Source: CAVYEM01 sp963767635
GTDB lineage: Bacteria > Vulcanimicrobiota > Vulcanimicrobiia > Vulcanimicrobiales > Vulcanimicrobiaceae
Reading direction: 5' to 3'
Assembly: GCA_963767635.1 (NCBI GenBank)
Contig: CAVYEM010000001.1
Span: forward strand, 868,001 to 932,000
DNA: 64,000 nt
In this document: positions 46,349-53,681 of the stretch, piece by piece
Position numbering within the stretch: position 1 is the first letter of the stretch
Layout of the letters: the number at the start of each line of letters is the position of its first letter
Translations under genes and position numbers: made by a program
The notes under the pieces: generated by a model
Told to the model about the DNA's origin: nothing
Seen by the model: the letters and a program-made list of their open reading frames with translations, nothing else
The model's database searches: none

Positions 46349-48026
46349 ATGATCGCCGAGCAGGGACGCGCGGCGAGCAGGCCATGGTCGGCCGCCTTTG
46401 TAGATCAGGTGACGTTTTTGGATCGCATCGCGGTGATGTGGAACGATATCGCCGGCCGCCTTCGAGCATTGTGGGAAGGTCCCAACAGAGTGCTCTTGGC
46501 CGGCGTTGGCGGCGTTTTCGTGCTCGCGCTCCTGGGACTCGGCATCCTGTATGCCGCGCACCGGCCCGGATACGAAGTGCTGTTTTCCAATCTGTCCGCG
46601 ACGGACGCGGCCTCCGTCACGCAACATCTCAAGGACGACAAAGTCTCGTACCGCCTTTCTTCCGACGGTAAGACCATCTACGTTCCCAGTCAGAATATTT
46701 CGGACGAACGCGTGGCGATCGCCGGGTCGAACGTCATCAAAGGCGGATCGACCGGATACGAATTATTCGATCGCACGAACTTCGGAATGACCGAATTCGA
46801 AGAGAAAGTCGACAAGACGCGCGCCGTCGAAGGCGAGCTGGAACGCACGATCGAGGGCCTGAGATCCGGTGGCCGCCGCGCGCGTGCACGTCGCCCAGCC
46901 GGATCAATCGCTTTACAGCAGCACGGCGAGTGATGCCACGGCCTCCGTAGCGATCACCTCCAAGCCGGGCATGCAGCTCTCGCCGCAGCAGGTGCAAGGC
47001 ATTACGATGCTCGTCGCTCGCGCGGTTGACGGACTCAAACCGCAAGACGTCACAATCGTCAACCAAGACGGGCAGGTGCTCTTGCCGCCGGCGGGCGCGA
47101 ACGCCGACCAGCCGGATCCGCTGAATCTCACGCAAGAGCAACTCGCCGCCAAGCAACGCTACGAGGCTGCGGTCCAGACAAGCATTCAGACGATGCTCGA
47201 TCAGACGCTCGGCCCCCGCCACGCGGTTGCGCGCGTTTCGACGCGAATGGATTTTGATGCGAATACGAGCGAGACCAAGACATACGCGCCGGCCGGCACG
47301 ATCTTGTCTTCGCAATCAAAGCGCGAATCGTACGCGGGTACGCAGCCGCGCGCGGTTGGTGGAATCCCCGGCACGACGAGCAACATTCCGACGTATCAAG
47401 GGCAGCAGCAAGGTCCGGGCGGACGCTACAACAAGTCGGAAATGACGACGAACTACGACGTCTCGGAAACCAACGCCAAGCACATCGATGCGCCGGGCAA
47501 GGTCATCTCTACGAGCGTTGCCGTCGTTTTAAACACGGCGAGCGCTTCGTATCAGATCACGCCCGCGATGCGTCAGCAGATTCAGAACTTGGTCGTGGCG
47601 GCCGCCGGACTCAACGTTTCGGCCGGCGATCAGGTATCGGTGGAGAGCATTCCGTTTAATCCGACCGTCACCGCGCCGGATGCGCTGAATGCGCGTCAGA
47701 CGCCGGGTCCGATGCTCGGCGTTCCGATGTGGGCAGCTGCACTCGTACTGGGCGCGTGCGCGCTCATCGCGCTGGGCGTGCTGGGCCGCCGGCGCGGTCT
47801 GCAGCGAAAGTCGAGCATGGAGCTGCCCTCGTTCGATTCGACGCTGGGCGAAGAGCTGCCGCCGTTCGAGGAGCCGGCGATGCTCGAGGGCAGTTCGATC
47901 AACGGCGCTCACTCTCGCTCCTCGGCGGACTTGACGCGCGAGCAAATGGTCGAGTACGTGACCACCGTGGCTCAAGAAAATCCGGACAGCATCGCCAAAC
48001 TCGTGAAGCTATGGCTCGCGGAATGA
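46349..48026 (+). CDS. fliF: Flagellar M-ring protein FliF, frameshifted
   Basis: About 550 residues. The first transmembrane helix is VLLAGVGGVFVLALLGLGILY, followed by the ring-building motif YEVLFSNLSATDAASVTQHL, DERVAIAGSNVIKGG and FGMTEFEEKVDKTRAVEGELERTI. One extra A near 46862 separates this from DPVAAARVHVAQPDQSLY and the rest, ending in the second membrane helix (WAAALVLGACALIALGVLG) and a cytosolic tail (VAQENPDSIAKLVKLWLAE) that binds FliG. ATG 46349 is near the predicted transcription start; TTG 46418 with AGGTGA upstream or ATG 46436 may be the true start. Confidence 0.92.
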
Positions 48027-48068
48027 TGCGGCAGTATGCACCACGCCTAGGGCGGAGCGCCTTATAAA

Positions 48069-49154
48069 ATGATGGAGTCTCCTATCGTCAACCTCAGCGA
48101 CGTTCCCACCGACCTCGCGCAAGGCGTATTTTCCACCGGCGACGCCATCTCGACGGTCGAGGTTTCGGGTCCGGAGAAAGCCGCGATCCTCGTCATCACG
48201 CTTGGCCTGGAGCTCTCCGCGTCGATCTTCAAATTCTTACGGCAGGACGAAGTCGAGCGCATCGTACTCGAGATAGCAAAGATTTCGACGGTACCGCTGG
48301 CCAAGCGCGACGCGGTAATCGCCGAAGCGTATCAGCGCGCCATTGCGCTCAAGTATATCAATGAGGGCGGCATTGAATACGCTAAGGAAATCTTGGAGCG
48401 CTCGTTCGGAGCAGGGCAAGCCGACGACATGACCAACCGGCTGTTCGCCGCGCTCAAACACGGCAATCCGCTTGAACTCATCAAGAAAACCGAGCCGGCG
48501 CAGCTGCTGCAGTTCATCCAGGACGAGCATCCGCAAACGATCGCGCTCATCCTCGTCTACATGGCGGCGGACCAGGCCGGTGCGGTGCTTTCCGCGTTGC
48601 CTCCGGATCTGCAAGCCGAAGTGGCGATGCGCATTGCCATTTTGCAAAAGACCGCACCCGAAGTGCTGGAGCAGCTGGACGAATTGCTTGGACGACGCTT
48701 ACTGGTAACCGGTGCCGATTTCGCCAAAGCCGGAGGCGTTCAGTCTTTGGCCAACGTCATGGGATTCGTCGACCGCGAAACCGAGAAAAACATTCTCGAA
48801 GGGTTGTCGAAACGCGATCCCGAGCTCGCGACCGAAGTCAAGAATCTGCTCTTCGTCTTCGAGGACATCGTCAATCTGGACGACCGTTCGATTCAGCGCA
48901 TCCTCAAAGAAGTCGACGGAAAAGATCTTGCGCTCGCGCTCAAAACCGCGAACGAAGATCTGCTGGGCCGCATCTACAAGAACATGTCCTCGCGCGCCGG
49001 TCAAACACTGCGCGAAGAGATCGAGTTGCTTGGGCCCGTGCGCATGCGGGAAGTGGGCAAGGCGCAGCAGGCCATCGTCGACGTGATCCGGACGCTGGAG
49101 GAGAACGGGCAGATCGTAATCGCGCGCGGCGCCAAGGACGAGCGCTTGGTATGA
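48069..49154 (+). CDS. fliG: Flagellar motor switch protein FliG
   Basis: 361 residues, intact. N domain GPEKAAILVITLGLELSASIFK binds FliF; the middle domain contains the EHPQTIALIL motif; the C domain, DLALALKTANEDLLGRIYKN followed by MSSRAGQTLREEIELLGPVR, includes the charged torque helix. FliG forms the rotor ring facing the stator. The N-terminus is about 25 residues longer than usual (MESPIVNLSDVPTDLAQGVF), unless a later start is used. It lies between fliF and fliH in one operon. Confidence 0.97.
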   Translation: MMESPIVNLSDVPTDLAQGVFSTGDAISTVEVSGPEKAAILVITLGLELSASIFKFLRQDEVERIVLEIAKISTVPLAKRDAVIAEAYQRAIALKYINEGGIEYAKEILERSFGAGQADDMTNRLFAALKHGNPLELIKKTEPAQLLQFIQDEHPQTIALILVYMAADQAGAVLSALPPDLQAEVAMRIAILQKTAPEVLEQLDELLGRRLLVTGADFAKAGGVQSLANVMGFVDRETEKNILEGLSKRDPELATEVKNLLFVFEDIVNLDDRSIQRILKEVDGKDLALALKTANEDLLGRIYKNMSSRAGQTLREEIELLGPVRMREVGKAQQAIVDVIRTLEENGQIVIARGAKDERLV

Positions 49155-49191
49155 GCCCAGCGCGCGTCGAAACAGGCTCCGTCGAGGGGCC

Positions 49192-50001
49192 ATGGGTCGA
49201 GTAGTAAAAGGCGCTCGCGTCGCTGCGCAGACGTATCAGGTACGACTGCCGGTGTCCGAACCGCGCGCCGTGAGCTGCATCACTCCTCAGGATGCGGTAG
49301 TTGCGGAGCCCGACGTCGATTTGGATGAAGTGCGCGCGCAAGCCGCGCGCTTGATCGACGACGCGTCCCTGGCGGCGCAGCAGCAGCTCGACGACGCGCG
49401 CGCCAGATCGCAACAGCTGATCGACGACGCACAGCGGCGTGTTGTCGACATCGAAGCAAAGGCACGGCAGTCGGGTTTCGATCGCGGCGTGGGCGAGGGG
49501 CGTGCCGCCGTTCAAGCCGAGATGGACGATATGCTTGCGACGATGCGTGGGCTCATCGAAATGGCTCGCATCGAACGGCACAAGATCGTTCAGAGCGCCG
49601 AGCCGGAGATCGTGCGTTTGTGCGTGGCGATCGCGGAGCGAATTTTGAACGCGCATCTCGCGATGACGCCCTCGGCCGTTCTGGACATGGTGCGTTCGGC
49701 TATTACGCGCCTGGTGAACCGTGAAACGGTGACGGTACGCGTAAACCCGTCGGACATCGAAACGATGCGCGAGCACCGCGAACAACTGATGTCGATGAAC
49801 GACATCGACAACCTGCGCGTCATCGAGGATCAGCGCGTGGATCGCGGCGGCGTGCTGATCGAGACGGACGCCGGGACGATCGATGCAAAGATTTCGACGC
49901 AACTGCGCGAGGTTCGCCGTCTGCTCGCGGTGGAGGAGCCGATCTCGGTAAGCCCGTCGCTAGACCACGCGTTCATCCACGCTCCCGCGCAAGCCAGTTG
50001 A
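49192..50001 (+). CDS. fliH: Flagellar assembly protein FliH
   Basis: 269 residues. A long Ala/Gln/Asp-rich helical section (LIDDASLAAQQQLDDARARS) with GxxxG-like spacing (FDRGVGEGRAAV) precedes a V-ATPase subunit E-like C-terminal domain (VRLCVAIAERILNAHLA, DRGGVLIETDAGTIDAKI). FliH dimers bind and restrain the export ATPase FliI. Overlaps fliI by four bases. The N-terminal RVVKGARVAAQTYQV is typical of the family in Gram-positive-type operons. Confidence 0.92.
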   Translation: MGRVVKGARVAAQTYQVRLPVSEPRAVSCITPQDAVVAEPDVDLDEVRAQAARLIDDASLAAQQQLDDARARSQQLIDDAQRRVVDIEAKARQSGFDRGVGEGRAAVQAEMDDMLATMRGLIEMARIERHKIVQSAEPEIVRLCVAIAERILNAHLAMTPSAVLDMVRSAITRLVNRETVTVRVNPSDIETMREHREQLMSMNDIDNLRVIEDQRVDRGGVLIETDAGTIDAKISTQLREVRRLLAVEEPISVSPSLDHAFIHAPAQAS

Positions 50002-51326
50002 CCGTGGCGATCGATCTTCCGGTATTTTCCGCCGGCAAGTACATCGGGGCGATCGAATCCGTCGATTTGGTCCGCCAAAACGGCAAAGTTCGTCAAGTCA
50101 TCGGCGTGGTGATCGAAAGCGTCGGCCCCAACATGGCAATCGGCGAAACGTGCCATATTCAATACAAGCGCACGGCCGAGCCCGTTCTGGCCGAAGTCGT
50201 CGGTTTCCGCGACAACAAAGTGCTCATCATGCCGCTGGGAGATTTGCTGGGCATCGGCGCCGGCAGCGACGTGGTGAGTTTGGGCAAGCCGCTCGAAATC
50301 GGCGTCACGGACGTGCTGCTTGGGCGCGTGCTGGACGGTTTGGGTCATCCAATCGACGGTAAAGGGCGCATCTTCGCCGAGCGTCGCGCCAGGATCGTCG
50401 CCTCGCCGCCTCCGGCGCTCTCGCGCAAGCGCATCGCGCATCCGCTCGCGCTGGGCATCCGGGCAATCGACGGCGTCCTGACGTGCGGCAAGGGGCAGCG
50501 CGTGGGCATTTTTGCGGGCAGCGGCGTCGGCAAATCGACGATTTTGGGCATGATCGCGCGCAATACTGCGGCCGACGTCAACGTGATCGCGCTCATTGGG
50601 GAGCGCGGCAAAGAGGTGCGTGACTTCATCGAACGCGATCTCGGCGAGGAGGGATTGCGCCGCAGCGTGGTCATCGTGTCAACGAGCGACCAGCCCGCGC
50701 TCGTGCGTATCAAGGCGGCCTTCGTGGCGACGACCATTGCCGAGCACTTTCGGGATCAGGGCCTGGACGTGATGCTGATGATGGACAGCGTGACGCGTTT
50801 TGCCATGGCACAGCGGGAAATCGGGTTGGCGATCGGAGAGCCCACGACGACACGAGGTTACACTCCATCGGTGTTCGCGCTGATGCCGAAGCTGCTCGAG
50901 CGCGCGGGGACTTCGCAAACGGGAACCATTACGGGCCTATATTCGGTGCTTGTCGACGGCGACGACATGAACGAGCCGGTGGCCGACGCGGTGCGTTCGA
51001 TTCTGGATGGGCACATCGTGCTTTCGCGCAGGCTGGCCGCAGCGAACCACTATCCCGCGATCGACGTGCTCGCGAGCGTGAGCCGCGTCATGCCGGACGT
51101 CGTCGACAAAAATCATTATTCTGCGGCTTCCGGACTCCGCGACGTTCTGGCGACGTATCGCGACGCCGAAGATCTCATCAACATCGGCGCGTACGTCGCC
51201 GGCAGCAATCCGCGCGTGGATCTGGCGCTCTCGAAAATCGAGGCGATTCGGCACTTCTTACGTCAAGACGTGTATGAAACGGCCGGCTATGCGGACACGG
51301 TCAACCGGCTGCTCAGCGTGGCGTGA
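49998..51326 (+). CDS. fliI: Flagellum-specific ATP synthase FliI
   Basis: 442 residues with the F1-beta-like ATPase core: Walker A FAGSGVGKSTILGM, catalytic Glu region ALIGERGKEVRDF, Walker B LDVMLMMDSVTRFAMAQREI and GEPTTTRGYTPSVFA. It energises flagellar protein export with FliH and FliJ. Start TTG 49998 overlaps fliH; GTG 50004 is an alternative. The C-terminal RYAD-like segment DAEDLINIGAYVAGSNPRVD is conserved. Confidence 0.97.
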   Translation: MTVAIDLPVFSAGKYIGAIESVDLVRQNGKVRQVIGVVIESVGPNMAIGETCHIQYKRTAEPVLAEVVGFRDNKVLIMPLGDLLGIGAGSDVVSLGKPLEIGVTDVLLGRVLDGLGHPIDGKGRIFAERRARIVASPPPALSRKRIAHPLALGIRAIDGVLTCGKGQRVGIFAGSGVGKSTILGMIARNTAADVNVIALIGERGKEVRDFIERDLGEEGLRRSVVIVSTSDQPALVRIKAAFVATTIAEHFRDQGLDVMLMMDSVTRFAMAQREIGLAIGEPTTTRGYTPSVFALMPKLLERAGTSQTGTITGLYSVLVDGDDMNEPVADAVRSILDGHIVLSRRLAAANHYPAIDVLASVSRVMPDVVDKNHYSAASGLRDVLATYRDAEDLINIGAYVAGSNPRVDLALSKIEAIRHFLRQDVYETAGYADTVNRLLSVA

Positions 51327-51763
51327 TGAAGAAGTTCAAATTTTCGCTTCAGCCGTTGCTCTCTCACCGAGAACGCTTGGAAGACGATCGTCATCAGGCG
51401 TTCGGGGCACGCCGCCGGGAGCTCCAGGCATCCCAAGAAGAGCTGGCGCGGCTGCACGCGCAGTTTCAGGAACATACCGGCACGCTGCGCGACGCTCACG
51501 CGGGCTTCACCAGCGAACAGCTGCGTTGGCACTACGCACACCTGGAGTACTTGGATCGCCGCATCACGATGCAGCATGCCGATCTTTCAGCGCGCCGCAT
51601 GGCCGCCGAACGCGCTCGTACGGCATTGGTCCATGCCAGTCGAGATCGCCAAGTGATCGAGCGGCTCAAGGGCAAGCGGCTCGAGGAGCATCGTTTGCTG
51701 GAAGCAGCGTTCGAGCAGAAGGAGTTCGATGATGCCAACAACCGCCGTCACCGCTTCTCGTAA
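51326..51763 (+). CDS. fliJ: Flagellar export protein FliJ
   Basis: 145 residues, predicted as one long coiled-coil hairpin: KKFKFSLQPLLSHRERLEDD opening, typical of FliJ, then charged heptads (RRELQASQEELARLHAQFQE) and a basic C-terminus (RLKGKRLEEHRLLEAAFEQK). FliJ inserts in the FliI ring like the gamma subunit of F1. TGATG overlap with the fliI stop implies coupling. Confidence 0.88.
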   Translation: MKKFKFSLQPLLSHRERLEDDRHQAFGARRRELQASQEELARLHAQFQEHTGTLRDAHAGFTSEQLRWHYAHLEYLDRRITMQHADLSARRMAAERARTALVHASRDRQVIERLKGKRLEEHRLLEAAFEQKEFDDANNRRHRFS

Positions 51764-51778
51764 CCGCGAGGCATTCGC

Positions 51779-52366
51779 ATGATCGTTACTCGACAACGCA
51801 AAAAGCCGTTCCCGTGGAAACGCGTGCTGGCACCGCTGCTGCTTCTTGCTGCCTTGGTCGCGGCACTCTGCTTTGCGCCATCCCGCCGGCTGATCGCGAC
51901 CGCTCCGGTGGTGGCGCCGCTCGCACAACCGTTCGATGCGATCGCACAGCAACGGAGAATCAAGGGCCAAGGCCTGCAGATCGCCGCTCTGGAGCACGAG
52001 CTCGCCGATGCCCGATTGCAGCTCGACGATCGCAACAAGCGCATCTCGCAGCTGCATAGGCAACTGAACGACGCTGCTGGGCGACCCGCGGCAATGAGCG
52101 GTGAAATGAAACCCGCGATGCGTGCGACCTTGGCGCCCGCGCCCGATCTCTCTGCTCAAGGCACGCCCGACATGCGCCGGACCGCGCAGGTTTGGGGTGC
52201 TATGGATCCCGAGCCCGCATCGAAAGTGGTGGAGCGGCTGCCGCTGGAGTACGTGGCACGCATTTTTGCGCTGATGCCGCCGGACGCCGTCGGTGCGATT
52301 CTTGAGAATTTGCCGGCTTCGTACGCAGCTCGTCTGACGCAGGAGCATCCCGAACTGGGCCGATAA
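51779..52366 (+). CDS. MotE/MgtE-N-like flagellar motor chaperone homologue
   Basis: 195 residues: one N-terminal membrane helix (VLAPLLLLAALVAALCFAPS), a coiled coil (LQIAALEHELADARLQLDD) and a C-terminal MgtE intracellular N-like domain (VWGAMDPEPASKVVERLPLE, VARIFALMPPDAVGAILENL). Proteins of this layout (MotE, YlxF) sit after fliJ in many flagellar operons and act in the periplasm as chaperones for the stator or motor. Position and architecture agree. Confidence 0.8.
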   Translation: MIVTRQRKKPFPWKRVLAPLLLLAALVAALCFAPSRRLIATAPVVAPLAQPFDAIAQQRRIKGQGLQIAALEHELADARLQLDDRNKRISQLHRQLNDAAGRPAAMSGEMKPAMRATLAPAPDLSAQGTPDMRRTAQVWGAMDPEPASKVVERLPLEYVARIFALMPPDAVGAILENLPASYAARLTQEHPELGR

Positions 52367-52375
52367 AGACGCACG

Positions 52376-52951
52376 GTGAACGCTGAGGCGGTAACCGCGT
52401 GGGCTGCGGTCGGTACGCTGGTCGTCATCGGCGCCAGCGCTGTCGCGGCGCTCATTCAGCTGCAGCATATGCGCGCCGGCAACCAACTGGAGGCGCTGCT
52501 TTCTCTCGAACGCGATTTTCGCGCTCCGGAAATGCAGGCCGCTCTGCGTTTTCTTCAGGAGCATCTGTGCGAGCGAATGGAAGATCCGCGGTATCGCGCC
52601 GAACTGGCGACGATCGGCTTCATCGACTCGACACAGCACCCCGAGCTCATCGTCTGCAACTGGTTCAACGAGATCGGCGTGCTGCTCAAACACCGGCTCG
52701 TCACGGAAGACACGTTCATGGATCTTTTTGCGCGGCTCATCGTGTTTTGCTGGAGGAATGCGGCGCCCGCAATTGCCGTGATGCGGCGCACGCGAGGCGA
52801 CTTCCAATATCACGATTTCGAATATCTCTCCACGCGAGCGCAGGAATGGCTGAGCCGAAATCCGCACGGTACGTTTCCCGGCCGCATGGTGCGGGTGGCC
52901 CTGGAAGACAAATGGTCCGAAGCCGACCGCGGCCTTGCCGCTACGAGGTGA
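52376..52951 (+). CDS. DUF4760-like protein with N-terminal membrane helix
   Basis: 191 residues. The N-terminal helix AVTAWAAVGTLVVIGASAVA is followed by a helical domain (LLSLERDFRAPEMQAALRFL, CNWFNEIGVLLKHRLVTEDT, YHDFEYLSTRAQEWL) resembling DUF4760 proteins of unknown role. GTG start 52376, ten bases after the MotE-like stop. It is probably read through from the flagellar operon but has no evident flagellar function. Confidence 0.65.
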   Translation: MNAEAVTAWAAVGTLVVIGASAVAALIQLQHMRAGNQLEALLSLERDFRAPEMQAALRFLQEHLCERMEDPRYRAELATIGFIDSTQHPELIVCNWFNEIGVLLKHRLVTEDTFMDLFARLIVFCWRNAAPAIAVMRRTRGDFQYHDFEYLSTRAQEWLSRNPHGTFPGRMVRVALEDKWSEADRGLAATR

Positions 52952-52954
52952 TCC

Positions 52955-53446
52955 ATGAAGACGATCCGCGTACAGTCAGGCGCCGCTGCCTTGGCCGCGC
53001 TGCTGATCTTGGGCGCCTGCAGCCACAATAACGGCGGGACCACGCCTTCGACGCTTTCCAACATCTCGGGCGACTACACCGGCAGCGTTCAAGACAGCGT
53101 AACGGGAACTGCGAACGCGACGGCTACGCTGGCGCAGCACGGAGGATCGGCAGGCGGAACGCTTTCGCTGACCTCGGGCAGCACGACGTTGAACGCCGCG
53201 CTTTCGCTCGCGATCACCTCGTCGAATGCGCTGAGCGGAACGATCGTCGAGGACTTGCCGGACGGCACGACCTGTACGTTCGGGACGACGGGCACGTACG
53301 ACACGACGAACTCGCGAATCGCCGGTTCGTATTCCGCCGTGACGGGATGCGCGAGTGAGACGGGGACGTACACGCTGGATCAGCAGTGCACCGATACGGT
53401 GACGAGCACGGTGGGTCGCCGGCGCTTGGGCGTTCCAAAATGCTAG
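52955..53446 (+). CDS. Small Ser/Thr/Gly-rich lipoprotein
   Basis: 163 residues. Signal peptide with lipobox LILGACS. The mature part is beta-rich with many Gly/Thr/Ser (DYTGSVQDSVTGTANATATL, LSGTIVEDLPDGTTCTFGTT) and four Cys after the lipid Cys, which may form disulphides. The pattern resembles small lipocalin-like or META-like surface proteins. It starts four bases after the DUF4760 stop. Unknown function. Confidence 0.7.
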   Translation: MKTIRVQSGAAALAALLILGACSHNNGGTTPSTLSNISGDYTGSVQDSVTGTANATATLAQHGGSAGGTLSLTSGSTTLNAALSLAITSSNALSGTIVEDLPDGTTCTFGTTGTYDTTNSRIAGSYSAVTGCASETGTYTLDQQCTDTVTSTVGRRRLGVPKC

Positions 53447-53492
53447 ACGCGGCGTGATTCAGAGGTTCTTCAGACGGAGGCTCCGCTCTGCG

Positions 53493-53668
53493 TCATCCTT
53501 CGACAGGCTGGAGGATGACAAACCTCGGTCATCCTTCGACAGGCTGGAGGATGACAAACCTCGGTCATCCTTCGACAGGCTGGAGTATGACAAAGTAGGT
53601 CAGCCGCCCTTCGACAGGCTCAGGATGACAAAGTAGGTCAGCCGCCCTTCGACAGGCTCAGGATGACA
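53493..53668. repeat. Short tandem palindromic repeats between convergent genes
   Basis: Three 36-base units containing GTCATCCTTCGACAGGCTGG then AGGATGACAAACCTCG, followed by two 38-base units with CCTTCGACAGGCTCAGGATG. Each unit has GTCATCC and GGATGAC arms, so each can form a hairpin in either RNA. They lie between convergent lipoprotein and cyclase genes and are related to the island at 43457-44765. Confidence 0.8.
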
Positions 53669-53681
53669 CAGAGCAGTTGGC

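Noticed and set aside
53493..53668. CRISPR array
   Set aside because: The 36-38-base periodicity arises from tandem units with no unique spacers, the units are themselves palindromic, and no cas genes are present.
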